Source: Deferribacteres bacterium (GTDB taxonomy: Bacteria; Zhuqueibacterota; Zhuqueibacteria; Zhuqueibacterales; Geothermadaptataceae). From it: a stretch of 64,000 nucleotides of DNA. Below are positions 34,220 through 42,941 of the stretch, one piece after another. The DNA is taken from NCBI GenBank assembly GCA_020633675.1, contig JACKDE010000002.1, forward strand, positions 620,001 to 684,000, given 5' to 3'. Position numbers and translations under genes: made by a program. The notes beneath the pieces are model-generated. The model was not told the DNA's origin. It worked only from the letters and a program-made list of their open reading frames with translations, and did not search any database. Numbering within the stretch: the stretch's first letter is position 1; the number at the start of each line of letters is the position of its first letter.

Positions 34220-34417
34220 ATGACGGAACAAGCTTCAGAAGATTCATCATCCACACCATTTTGGTATGTATTGGGCTTGATGATGTTTTTGGTGGCGCTT
34301 GTTTTTTTAGCTGCCTTTTTTGAAAAAACATTGGGCCTGTTTGAATTTTCAAGCGAAATCTGGAATATTCAGAAAATGCTATTCGGTGGAATTATGAGTT
34401 CGGTTTTGAACTTTTAA
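34220..34417 (+). CDS. unknown 65-aa membrane protein, first gene of the psp operon
   Basis: ATG 34220 has a near-perfect AGGAGG SD seven bases upstream. A polar, Ser/Glu-rich start (residues 1-12) precedes one transmembrane segment (about 13-34) and a 30-residue tail with an amphipathic look (EFSSEIWNIQKMLFGGIM). No family was recognised. Its slot is where PspB or PspC sit in Proteobacteria, and its size fits PspB, but no PspB or PspC motif is visible. Probably a membrane sensor or anchor for PspA; this is inferred from position. Confidence 0.75.
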   Translation: MTEQASEDSSSTPFWYVLGLMMFLVALVFLAAFFEKTLGLFEFSSEIWNIQKMLFGGIMSSVLNF

Positions 34418-34478
34418 ACTTTGCAAAAATGTATAGAATAAGCGCCAACACATCACAATAAAATTCAGGAGTAAAAAA

Positions 34479-35180
34479 ATGAACCTGCTGAAAAGAATCT
34501 CAACCCTTGTTACAGCCAATATCAATAGTTTACTCGATATGGCTGAAGATCCGGAAGTGATGGTAAAGCAAATCATTCGGGATATGGAAGAGAGTATCAT
34601 CGAATTGCGTCGTGAGACTGTGCGTGCTGTTGCACGTGAGAAACAGCTCGAAAAACAAATCCTCAGCACAGAAGATCGCCTGAATGATTTCGACAAAAAA
34701 GCTGAAATTGCGCTCGGGAATGGTGACGAAGAGCTGGCAAAAAACATGCTGGTGCAAAAGGTTGCCGCTGACAAGCGCAAGACTCTTTTGGAAAAAGAAT
34801 TCGAAATGGCAAAGGCGACGTCGGCAGAGTTGAAGCAAGATTTGTCCAAACTCGAAGATCAAGTACAGGTTGCACGGCAGAAAAAGGAAGAGTTGATTCG
34901 ACGCAAACGCGCTGCTGAGTCGAAGTTGCAGACGCAGAACATCCGTCGCAAATCGATTGAAGCCATGCAAACCATCGCGGCTTCAATAGCCAGCTTCGAT
35001 GGCTCTGCAAAAAATCTCGAATCGTACGAGCAAGCCATTCAGCAGCTCGAAGCAGAAGCTGAAGCAACTCAGGAAATTCTGGATCTTGAGTCAAAAAATG
35101 ATATCGATCTGGAAAAATTCGATAAAGAGAAAAAGGTCGAAGATGAACTGGCAAAGCTGAAGCAGCGGTTGAAAAAATAG
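34479..35180 (+). CDS. pspA: PspA/IM30 family membrane-stress protein
   Basis: 233 aa, almost wholly helical coiled coil, the family's normal length. It begins with the amphipathic helix LLKRISTLVTANINSLLD that binds stressed membranes, followed by the PspA signature AEDPEVMVKQIIRDMEESI. PspA polymerises on damaged inner membrane to limit proton leak and, in Proteobacteria, inhibits PspF. It follows the 65-aa membrane protein by 61 bases. Confidence 0.95.
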   Translation: MNLLKRISTLVTANINSLLDMAEDPEVMVKQIIRDMEESIIELRRETVRAVAREKQLEKQILSTEDRLNDFDKKAEIALGNGDEELAKNMLVQKVAADKRKTLLEKEFEMAKATSAELKQDLSKLEDQVQVARQKKEELIRRKRAAESKLQTQNIRRKSIEAMQTIAASIASFDGSAKNLESYEQAIQQLEAEAEATQEILDLESKNDIDLEKFDKEKKVEDELAKLKQRLKK

Positions 35181-35284
35181 CCTTTGCTTCGTTGAGCTTT
35201 GGATTTATCAGCAAGCCGTCAATAGAAGTGCCTCTGTGCATCTTTCACTTGCAGTGAAGCCAGCGGGACTGAGGATAAATGTGC

Positions 35285-35328
35285 TCAGCAATGATGTATC
35301 TTTTTAAATTTTCGACACTCATTGCTGA
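35285..35328. promoter_or_regulatory. 10-bp inverted repeat between pspA and the NfeD-like gene
   Basis: TCAGCAATGA (35285-35294) and TCATTGCTGA (35319-35328) are perfect arms with a 24-base AT-rich spacer, ending four bases before the AGGAGG SD of the next gene. It may be an operator, a processing hairpin, or an attenuator of the downstream pair. Confidence 0.35.
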
Positions 35329-35344
35329 ACGAGGAGGGTTTTTC

Positions 35345-35917
35345 ATGGAAACAATATACCTGGTCTGTCTGATATTCGGAGGATTTTTCCTCGCTGTATC
35401 GATCTTTGCGGGTACCGAAGCGGATGCAGATTTCGGACTGGAGACCGATGCTGATTTTAATACGGAATCAGCCGAACTTGGTGGAGAAGGCGTCACATCT
35501 GCGATCCAGTACCTGAGCTTTCGAAATATCGTCTTCTTTGTTGCCTTCTTTGGATTGACTGGATTCGCGCTTTCAAAACTGGAGACGCCGGCGATTGTGG
35601 CGTTTGCGATTGCCAGCGCACTTGGTTTCTTCGCCGCTTCGGTTGGCCATAAAGTGATGTCCTACCTGCGCGATTCGGAGGTCAGTGGCACAATGGATCT
35701 GCGTGATCTCGAAGGGCAGAGCGCTAAAGTGGTCGTGAATTTAACGAAATCGAAACGGGGCAAAATATCGGTGAATTCCCGGGACCGGATTTTCCAGCTT
35801 CTTGCACTGGTCGCGGATGAAGCCAGCAAAGATGCATTCCAATTTGGCGATTCGGTAACCATTATACGGGTTGAAAGCAATGTCGTTTATGTTGCCGAAC
35901 CGGATTTCATTCAATAA
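35345..35917 (+). CDS. NfeD-like membrane protein (YuaF type)
   Basis: 190 aa from ATG 35345 (AGGAGG SD). An N-terminal helix (about 3-21), an acidic loop rich in Asp/Glu, two more helices (about 60-108), and a soluble C-terminal domain (about 115-190) with the LEGQSAKVVVNLTKSKRGKI and VYVAE strands of the NfeD OB-fold. NfeD proteins pair with flotillins in one operon and bind them; here the flotillin gene starts 17 bases later. No serine-protease domain, so it is the short type. Confidence 0.85.
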   Translation: METIYLVCLIFGGFFLAVSIFAGTEADADFGLETDADFNTESAELGGEGVTSAIQYLSFRNIVFFVAFFGLTGFALSKLETPAIVAFAIASALGFFAASVGHKVMSYLRDSEVSGTMDLRDLEGQSAKVVVNLTKSKRGKISVNSRDRIFQLLALVADEASKDAFQFGDSVTIIRVESNVVYVAEPDFIQ

Positions 35918-35934
35918 ATATACCGAGGAGGTAG

Positions 35935-37350
35935 ATGATGCTAGAGAGTATTGTTGTAACTGTCGTGATGATTGTCGGCCTGGTGATTTTGACTGTGATG
36001 TTATTCATCAGCCGCTTTCTGCTGATCTGCCATCCAAATGAAGTGATTGTGCTTTCCGGGCGGCGCCGTCAGGTAGCCGACGGAGCGACTGTTGGATACC
36101 GCATTATTCGTGGCGGTCGGGCTCTGCGCATCCCGATTCTTGAAAAAGCCGCCCGCATGTCGCTTGAGACGATCCCGTTGGAACTGAGCGTGCAAAACGC
36201 ATACTCGCGCGGAGGCATTCCCCTTAAAGTCGAGGCGATTGCCAACATTAAAATCGATTCAAGCGAACCTGCATTTGGGAACGCAGTCGAGCGGTTTCTC
36301 AATAAGCCACAGGGTGATATCCACGAAATCGCCAAGGATACCCTGGAAGGCAACTTGCGCGGCGTGCTGGCAACCTTGACACCAGAAGAAGTAAATGAAG
36401 ACCGGCTGAAGTTTGCCGGCAGCCTGATCGATGAAGCCGATAGTGATTTGAAGCAATTGGGCTTGCAATTGGATACACTTAAAATACAAAATGTATCTGA
36501 TGAAGCAGGCTACCTTGACTCGATCGGTCGCCGCAAAACTGCCGAAGTGATTTCAGCTGCACGCAAGGCTGAAGCTGAGAAAACTGCAGAAGCAGAAGAG
36601 GCGGAAGCCGCAGCCAAGCAACGCGCCGAAATTGCAAAAGCCCGCTCCGACCGTGAGATCCGTGCCGCACAAATCGAAGCCCAGCGTGATGTACAAACAA
36701 CAGAAGCCGTCGCTCAGCAAAAAATAGAGGAAGAACGGAACAACCTGCGTGTGAAAAAAGCTGAGCTTGAAAAAACCGCCGTCATTCGCGAGCAGGAAGC
36801 CAGCGTTGCCGGTGAGAAAGCCCGTGCTCAATACGAACAGGAGATGGAACAGGAACGCATAATACTGCAACAGAAACGCCTGACAGCAGATGTGATTGAG
36901 CCTGCGCGTGCCAAGAAGGAAGCGATGGAACTGGAAGCCAAAGGTGCGGCTGCCAAGATTCTCGAAGACGGCCATGCCCGTTTGCAAGTGATGGCACAAA
37001 CCATCAAAACCTATCAAAGCGCCAATGGCGAAGGTGAAAAAGTCTTCATGCTAAACATGCTGCCTGAAATTATCGCGCAACTGGTTGAAACCGTTTCCAA
37101 GGTCAATATCGAAAAGGTTAGCGTAATCGATTCCGGTTCCAGCAATGGCCATGGTCATGGAGTCAGTCGCTTTGTCAACCAACTGCCTGCTGCAGTGCTT
37201 TCACTAACGGAGCAAATCGAAAATGCAACCGGCATCAATATTCTGAGCCAGTTTCAAAAGCATGAACTGTCTGAACAACCGGAAAAAGCGACACCAAAAA
37301 CAGGACGTTCCCGTAAAAACAACCAACACGATACTGCACAACCTGCGTAA
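35935..37350 (+). CDS. flotillin-like SPFH protein
   Basis: 471 aa; ATG at 35935 or, better spaced from the GAGGAGG SD, 35938. One N-terminal helix (about 6-30), SPFH/band-7 domain (about 32-200; KVEAIANIKIDSSEPAF, ALEGNL-like DTLEGNLRGVLATLTPEEV), then a long Ala/Glu/Lys coiled coil (about 205-370) with the flotillin repeats of AEAEKTAEAEEAEAAA. A tail after residue 395 ends in a basic stretch. It assembles membrane microdomains; linkage with PspA and NfeD points to envelope maintenance. Confidence 0.93.
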   Translation: MMLESIVVTVVMIVGLVILTVMLFISRFLLICHPNEVIVLSGRRRQVADGATVGYRIIRGGRALRIPILEKAARMSLETIPLELSVQNAYSRGGIPLKVEAIANIKIDSSEPAFGNAVERFLNKPQGDIHEIAKDTLEGNLRGVLATLTPEEVNEDRLKFAGSLIDEADSDLKQLGLQLDTLKIQNVSDEAGYLDSIGRRKTAEVISAARKAEAEKTAEAEEAEAAAKQRAEIAKARSDREIRAAQIEAQRDVQTTEAVAQQKIEEERNNLRVKKAELEKTAVIREQEASVAGEKARAQYEQEMEQERIILQQKRLTADVIEPARAKKEAMELEAKGAAAKILEDGHARLQVMAQTIKTYQSANGEGEKVFMLNMLPEIIAQLVETVSKVNIEKVSVIDSGSSNGHGHGVSRFVNQLPAAVLSLTEQIENATGINILSQFQKHELSEQPEKATPKTGRSRKNNQHDTAQPA

Positions 37351-37360
37351 ATGTCCTCAG

Positions 37361-37395
37361 GGGCGGATGTCAAGCCAAATGATAGCCGCCCTTTT
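37361..37395 (+). terminator. intrinsic terminator of the psp-flotillin operon
   Basis: GGGCGG (37361-37366) and CCGCCC (37386-37391) followed by TTTT and a further TTT; ten bases after the flotillin stop. Confidence 0.7.
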
Positions 37396-37501
37396 AATTT
37401 CATCCATTCTCAAAGTGTCGGGAGAATAATCGAAATGAATAATTATATGGCTGCGGTGTATGCTAAAGAAAGCCCGAGACTATGTTTAAAAGGAGATTCC
37501 C

Positions 37502-38944
37502 ATGCAATTCCGAAAGCTGAATTTATTGCTTGCCTGCCTTGTTGCCATGATTAGTTGGACGGCAAATACGCACGCCCAGCCTGTGACCTCAATGGAAGGC
37601 ACCTGGCAGGGAAAACTCACTATTCCCGGCGGAATGAAACTGCGCATCGTGTTCCATATTTCACAGAACGATGAAGGCAACTACAGTGCGAAGATGGACA
37701 GCCCGGATCAGGGTGCAACCGGCTTGCCGGTTGGCGCGGTTACTTTTGTTGAAAACAAGCTTACCATCGAGGTCCCGGCTGTGCGCGGAAATTTCGAAGG
37801 CACATGGACTGAAGAAAGTGGAAAAATTGATGGCAAATGGAATCAAAGCGGAATGGCAATGCCGTTAATTTTAGAGCGGGTGGACAAAGTCGAAGCGCCT
37901 AAAAGACCACAAGCTCCCCAAAAGCCGTATCCCTATATCGAGGAAGAAGTGAACTACGAAAACGAAGCTGCAGGAATATCGCTGGCCGGTACGCTGACGA
38001 TGCCGAAAACCGGCGCTCCATTTCCAGCTGTTGTGCTGATTACCGGCTCTGGCCCACAGGATCGAAACGAAAGCTTGCTCGGGCACAAGCCATTTTTGGT
38101 GCTGGCCGATCATCTCACCCGCAACGGCATCGCTGTTTTGCGTTTTGATGACCGCGGTGTTGGCCAATCGACTGGTGATTTTGCCACCGCCACCAGTGAA
38201 GATTTTGCTGGTGATGTGAAAGCTGGCATTAAATATTTGCTCAGCCGTGATGAAATCGATGCAAAAAAAATCGGTTTGGTGGGTCATAGTGAAGGTGGTT
38301 TGATTGCACCGATGGTGGCCACTGAATCCCCGGATGTGGCATTTGTTGTACTGATGGCGGGACCGGGACTCAGCGGCGAAAAGATTTTGTTGCTGCAGAG
38401 CAATTTGATTGCCAAGGCAAATGGCGCGCCCGAGATCCTGATTGAACAGGGATTGATCGATGCAGCGGCCTACTATAAAATTCTGAAAGCCGAGCCGGAT
38501 AATGCTGCTGCAGAGAAAAAGTTGCGCGCTTATCGGCAGGCAGCCTGGGACAAATCGAGCGAAGAAATGAAGGCTGAAGCGCGCAAACTGGGTGACCCGG
38601 AAAAGCTGTTTGAGGCTGGCTTGAAGCAAATGCTGACACCTTGGTTCCGCTATTTCATCAGCTATGATCCAGCGCCGACCCTGCAGAAGGTTAAAGTGCC
38701 GGTGCTGGCGATCAACGGCGAAAAAGATCTGCAAGTACCGCCAAAAGAAAATCTCGCAGCAATTGCAGAAGCCCTCACAGATGGCGGCAATGCCAATTTC
38801 AAAACGGTCGAAATGCCTGGCCTGAATCACCTTTTTCAAAAGTGCGAAACAGGTGCGCCGGGCGAATACAGCCAAATCGAAGAAACGATTTCGCCGACTG
38901 CTCTGCAAGCCATCAGCAACTGGATTTTGAGCGCGGCCAAGTGA
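37502..38944 (+). CDS. secreted alpha/beta hydrolase with N-terminal beta domain
   Basis: 480 aa; ATG after AAAGGAGAT SD. Signal peptide (about 1-25, ending THAQ). Residues 28-125 form a lipocalin-like beta domain often placed before this hydrolase type (MEGTWQGKLTIPGGMKLRIV). The hydrolase part shows LITGSGPQDRNES (oxyanion region), FDDRGVGQS, the nucleophile Ser in GLVGHSEGG, Asp in INGEKDLQVP and His in PGLNHLFQ. Probably a periplasmic esterase or peptidase; substrate unknown. Single gene between two terminators. Confidence 0.9.
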   Translation: MQFRKLNLLLACLVAMISWTANTHAQPVTSMEGTWQGKLTIPGGMKLRIVFHISQNDEGNYSAKMDSPDQGATGLPVGAVTFVENKLTIEVPAVRGNFEGTWTEESGKIDGKWNQSGMAMPLILERVDKVEAPKRPQAPQKPYPYIEEEVNYENEAAGISLAGTLTMPKTGAPFPAVVLITGSGPQDRNESLLGHKPFLVLADHLTRNGIAVLRFDDRGVGQSTGDFATATSEDFAGDVKAGIKYLLSRDEIDAKKIGLVGHSEGGLIAPMVATESPDVAFVVLMAGPGLSGEKILLLQSNLIAKANGAPEILIEQGLIDAAAYYKILKAEPDNAAAEKKLRAYRQAAWDKSSEEMKAEARKLGDPEKLFEAGLKQMLTPWFRYFISYDPAPTLQKVKVPVLAINGEKDLQVPPKENLAAIAEALTDGGNANFKTVEMPGLNHLFQKCETGAPGEYSQIEETISPTALQAISNWILSAAK

Positions 38945-38979
38945 TTGTCGGAACTGCAATTTCTGAAAAGATTGAAAAA

Positions 38980-39013
38980 GCCCCGTCATGGCAGTTGCCA
39001 GCGGGGCGTTTTT
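38980..39013. terminator. bidirectional terminator between convergent genes
   Basis: GCCCCG (38980-38985) and CGGGGC (39002-39007) with an inner GGCA/TGCC pair, flanked by AAAAA and TTTTT. It serves the hydrolase (plus) and the aldehyde dehydrogenase operon (minus). Confidence 0.85.
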
Positions 39014-39028
39014 ATTTGGCAATGACCG

Positions 39029-40471
39029 TCAAAATTTTATGCAAACATTCTTCGGCTCGGTGAAAAAGCGCAGCGCTTCGTCTCCGCCTTCCCTGCCAAC
39101 GCCGGAAGATTTTGTGCCTCCGAATGGCGTACGCAAATCCCTTAACAGCCAGCAATTTACCCAAACCACACCAGCCTGCAACTCGCTGCCCAGCCTGTGC
39201 GCTCGCGACAAATTTTCCGTCCATACGGTCGCGGCCAGTCCATACTCTGTGCTGTTTGCGAGTTTCAGCGCTTCATCTTCACCTTCGAACGGCATGATCG
39301 TAACCACCGGCCCGAAAATCTCTTCCTGATTGGTGCGGCAATGCGCATCCAAACCCTCGATGACCGTGGGTGCGACAAAAAATCCATTTTTGCAGCGCCC
39401 GGTCAGTTGAACGCGTTCGCCACCGCACAAGATCGTTCCGCCCTCTTCTTTTGCTAATTCGATATAGGACAGGATTTTTTCTATATGCTGCTGCGAAACC
39501 ACCGCACCAAGCCGACTCTCCGGCTCGAGCGGGTCGCAAACAGTAAGCTCGCGGGTGCGCGCCACAAAATCCTGCTTGAATTTGGCATAAACCGCACGCT
39601 CCACAAAAATACGCGATCCGCACAGGCAAATCTGCCCCTGGTTTGTAAATGATGAGCGCAGCGTGGTGTCCAGCATATCGTCGTATTGGCAATCGGCAAA
39701 AATGAGAGTGGGATTTTTGCCACCCAACTCCAGGCTGACTTTTTTAAACGTTGGAGCTGTTGTGCGAGCGATTTCTGCGCCGGTCCTGGTGCCTCCGGTA
39801 AAAGATATCACGCCAATGTCCGAATGTGCTGTGATCGCCGCCCCCACTTTGTGGCCTAAACCATGCACGATATTGAGCACCCCACCCGGAAATCCGGCTT
39901 CGATGCACAACTCGGACAGCAAGAATGCGGTCATCGGCGTGATTTCGGACGGCTTGGCGATCACGCAATTGCCTGCTGCCAGCGCCGGTGCGATCTTCCA
40001 GCTAAACAAGTAGAGCGGTAAATTCCATGGCGAAATGCAGCCTGCAATGCCAATCGGCTTGCGCAATGTGTAATTGAGGACACGTTCCGATGTGGCGTGG
40101 CTTTCGCTGGCAAATTGTTCGATCGCTGAGGCAAAAAAGTGGAAATTTTGTGAGGCGCGCGGAATGTCAACTGCGAGAGCTAACGCAAGGGGCTTGCCGT
40201 TATCGACCGATTCAGCCAGTGCCAGTTTCTCGATATTGGCATCGATCAGCGAAGACAGGCGGTACAAATAGGCTGCGCGCTGGCCGGCAGTTTTAGCGGA
40301 CCATACCGGAAAAGCCCGTTGGGCAGCTTGCACGGCCTGCCCGATATCCCGTTCATCAGAATCGGGGGTATGCGAGTACACCTTACCAATGGCCGGATCG
40401 ATATTATCGATATACTCGCCGGATGCTGGCGGCAGCAGTTTGCCAGCGATGTAATTGGCTATTTTTTGCAT
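39029..40471 (-). CDS. aldehyde dehydrogenase (2-hydroxymuconic semialdehyde type)
   Basis: 480 aa, normal ALDH length. NAD-binding and catalytic motifs are complete: GCISPWNLPLYLFSWKIAPA, FTGGTRTGAEI, general base Glu in VSLELGGKNP, catalytic Cys in NQGQICLCGSR, and EEIFGPVVTI. Residue pattern is closest to the HMSAD/ALDH8 group. It oxidises an aldehyde to the acid with NAD+ in the cytoplasm. Last gene of an operon after the MORN-esterase (8-base gap) and the D-serine-dehydratase-like gene. Confidence 0.93.
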   Translation of the reverse strand: MQKIANYIAGKLLPPASGEYIDNIDPAIGKVYSHTPDSDERDIGQAVQAAQRAFPVWSAKTAGQRAAYLYRLSSLIDANIEKLALAESVDNGKPLALALAVDIPRASQNFHFFASAIEQFASESHATSERVLNYTLRKPIGIAGCISPWNLPLYLFSWKIAPALAAGNCVIAKPSEITPMTAFLLSELCIEAGFPGGVLNIVHGLGHKVGAAITAHSDIGVISFTGGTRTGAEIARTTAPTFKKVSLELGGKNPTLIFADCQYDDMLDTTLRSSFTNQGQICLCGSRIFVERAVYAKFKQDFVARTRELTVCDPLEPESRLGAVVSQQHIEKILSYIELAKEEGGTILCGGERVQLTGRCKNGFFVAPTVIEGLDAHCRTNQEEIFGPVVTIMPFEGEDEALKLANSTEYGLAATVWTENLSRAHRLGSELQAGVVWVNCWLLRDLRTPFGGTKSSGVGREGGDEALRFFTEPKNVCIKF

Positions 40472-40479
40472 TCCCTGAC

Positions 40480-41616
40480 CTAATTTTTCATCCTTGCTCT
40501 TTTATCAAATTGTAAAAACCAATTATATAATTCCTGTTTGGGATATACCAACCAGTCTATCCAATGACCGGCCTCAGGTTCCACTGTGAATCTTAGATGT
40601 TTATTTTTCCCTCGCAATTTGTCGATCATCCAGTCTGTATCCTCAAATTGAACCACTTTATCAAGTTTCCCATGAAATGCCCAAATAGGAATATCGATCA
40701 GGCTGTCAACATTCTTCATAATGTAATCCATATGATGGGTAAATCCGCTCATTGGAGCGATCGCTGCAAATTTATCCGGATATTTTATCGCTAAATACCA
40801 GGTCCCGGACCCTCCCAGACTGACTCCTGTCAGATATATTCTGTTTGTATCTATTCTGTATCTTGCTGTTATTTCTGTATAAAAATTCTCAAACCAATTG
40901 TTTGTCGACCACCTTTCGTTCAACGGGCATTGCGGAGCGATGATAACGAATGGGAATTTTCTTCCCTTCCAAATTTGGTCTGGAATTCCACAACAGTACA
41001 ATTTCAATGTATCTGCGCCTCTGCTTGAACCTCCATGCAGATAGATGATCAAAGGCCATTTTTTCGTGGTGCTTTCTTGATAACTTTTAGGCGTGTAAGC
41101 GATATAACGGTAGTTGGTCTCTTTTGGATTTTGATTTAAGCCCTTTTTGAAAATCAATTCCCGTTGTATTGTACCATCCTCATTCCACCAGGTACATGTT
41201 CCGTTTTGCTGACCATTTGAATAATGCTCTACAGACTCCCTTTTCCCATTCGAATACCAGTATTCAAACAGACCATGTCGCAATCCTTTTAAAAAATTTG
41301 TTCTACTGATTATTTGGCCGTTTTCCGACCACTCTCTGAATTGTCCTTCTTTGGTATTTGTTTTATAATTACACCAGAGATTTTCTTTGATTTCCTTATC
41401 AAATGAGCTATAGGTTCCTTCCATTTGCATTTGCCCATTTGGGTAATAATCCTGAACATGATACAAACTATCGCTCGCATCAAAGCGAATAATGCGTTTA
41501 TAAATTATCGTATCATTTCGAGAAACTGGATGGGGTAGATAATAGGTATCAAAGTCCTGAGCCTTTGCCGCTTCACAGCAAATTAACAGCGATAATATTA
41601 AGGCAATGCTTTTCAT
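40480..41616 (-). CDS. secreted MORN-repeat protein fused to an esterase
   Basis: 378 aa with signal peptide (about 1-19, ending AKAQ). Residues 50-150 carry four to five MORN-type repeats (YYPNGQMQMEGTY, WSENGQIISRTNFLKG, YSNGKRESVEHYSNG, WWNEDGTIQRELIF). Residues 165-375 are an alpha/beta hydrolase of the phospholipase/carboxylesterase or polyhydroxybutyrate-depolymerase kind: YLHGGSSRG, nucleophile Ser in LTGVSLGGSGTW, Asp in FHGKLDKVV, His in EAGHWIDW. It is markedly AT-rich between two GC-richer genes of the same operon, a sign of transfer. Exported while its neighbours are cytosolic. Confidence 0.85.
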   Translation of the reverse strand: MKSIALILSLLICCEAAKAQDFDTYYLPHPVSRNDTIIYKRIIRFDASDSLYHVQDYYPNGQMQMEGTYSSFDKEIKENLWCNYKTNTKEGQFREWSENGQIISRTNFLKGLRHGLFEYWYSNGKRESVEHYSNGQQNGTCTWWNEDGTIQRELIFKKGLNQNPKETNYRYIAYTPKSYQESTTKKWPLIIYLHGGSSRGADTLKLYCCGIPDQIWKGRKFPFVIIAPQCPLNERWSTNNWFENFYTEITARYRIDTNRIYLTGVSLGGSGTWYLAIKYPDKFAAIAPMSGFTHHMDYIMKNVDSLIDIPIWAFHGKLDKVVQFEDTDWMIDKLRGKNKHLRFTVEPEAGHWIDWLVYPKQELYNWFLQFDKRARMKN

Positions 41617-41629
41617 TTCCAGGGCTGTA

Positions 41630-42757
41630 TCAATATTTTTTCGAGGTCATCGAACGCACAACTTCACCATCAAGTGTCAAGTAATCGCCCATCAGATTGG
41701 CGGTCAGGCAGGAGTGCACCGGCAAAATGAGCAGCACATCGCCCACTTTGGTTTGCTGCAAAAACGCTGGATCAGCGCGCACGATGCCATGCTCCTGCGA
41801 AAGCGAAACCAGTTTCGCACCAGGCACCGGCTCACCCCAACTCTGCTCGTCTGCTCGCATCACTTGACCGAATAATGCCTGGCCTGCCGAGTCACTCAGC
41901 GTGTCCTTGGAAAAGTGCACCGCACCGCCGTATAGCAAGATTTCGTTGCGCGCGGGATGGATGGCGATCACCGGGCAGGCGACTGCCACTGCGACCTGTT
42001 CGAACGCGCAAACCTGTCCATGTACCTGCATCAAATCAAAAAACACAAAATTGCCCGCACGGATTTCGTCGACCTCACTCAAATCATCAACTAGCGTGCA
42101 GGACGGTGTGTCGCCGATGGAAATTTCGATTTTCGCTCCGGTTGCGGCTGCGATTTCAGTGCGCACAGCCTGCATGCGGTCGAATGTCTGCCGGTAGATT
42201 TCAGCGACGCCGTCGGCAGATTTGGCTTTGTAGGTGTGGCCGGAGTGGGTAAGAATACCAGCGAGTTGTAACAATTCCGCCTGCTGCACTGCCTGCGCCA
42301 TTGCGACGATTTCAGCAGTTTTACCATAATCGATCCCGGCACGGTGGTAGCCAATATCGATTTTGAACCAAATGTGTACTGATGCTTTGATATGTGTTAT
42401 CAGAAAGTCGATACTGTGCTGTGATTCCACCACCAGGTGCAAAGTTACTTTCTGCGCAAGCTGGTTAATGGCGTCGATTTCGCGCAGATTGACCGGAATG
42501 GCGATGGTGATATCACGCCAGCCGTGCCGGGCAAAATACTGCGCCATCTCGACTGATGAAACGGTAATGGCGTCGATTTCGTGCTGGCGAAACCACTCGC
42601 CGATCTGCGCGGACTGGTGGGTTTTGAAATGTGGCCGCAAGCGCACGCCACAGCGCTGTGCTTTTTTTGCCATGAACTCAATGTTCGCAAATGCTTTGCT
42701 TTTGTCCAACAGCAACGTGGTTTTGGTGATGTTCAGCCGATCCAAAAATGTGCGCAT
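41630..42757 (-). CDS. D-serine dehydratase-like / D-threonine aldolase-like PLP enzyme
   Basis: 375 aa from ATG 42757; a GTG three codons earlier is less likely. An alanine-racemase-type barrel with the PLP lysine in LRPHFKTHQS (about residue 46), and SHGHT-like THSGHT. The C-terminal domain has the zinc-ligand pair His and Cys in LPVHSCLTANLM typical of eukaryote-like D-serine dehydratases and D-threonine aldolases. It would split or deaminate a D-hydroxy-amino acid; D-threonine aldolase would give an aldehyde, a possible substrate for the ALDH two genes downstream (inference). Confidence 0.85.
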   Translation of the reverse strand: MRTFLDRLNITKTTLLLDKSKAFANIEFMAKKAQRCGVRLRPHFKTHQSAQIGEWFRQHEIDAITVSSVEMAQYFARHGWRDITIAIPVNLREIDAINQLAQKVTLHLVVESQHSIDFLITHIKASVHIWFKIDIGYHRAGIDYGKTAEIVAMAQAVQQAELLQLAGILTHSGHTYKAKSADGVAEIYRQTFDRMQAVRTEIAAATGAKIEISIGDTPSCTLVDDLSEVDEIRAGNFVFFDLMQVHGQVCAFEQVAVAVACPVIAIHPARNEILLYGGAVHFSKDTLSDSAGQALFGQVMRADEQSWGEPVPGAKLVSLSQEHGIVRADPAFLQQTKVGDVLLILPVHSCLTANLMGDYLTLDGEVVRSMTSKKY

Positions 42758-42941
42758 TCCTTTCACTCCGGTATTGATCTTGTTTTATAACTCGTTGGTT
42801 TGAGCCTATATAGCCGGTTTTGCTAAAATTTTTCTGAACAGAAACAGAACTGTCATAAACAGCGCATTCGCGAATAATCGGCCCACTCATAACTAAAAAT
42901 TTAGCCAGGTTATTTTTTATGCGTTGGATGAAATCTCACTC

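Noticed and set aside
37871..39022. 383-codon minus-strand frame
   Set aside because: Antisense to the alpha/beta hydrolase, which has intact catalytic motifs; the antisense frame has no SD or family likeness.
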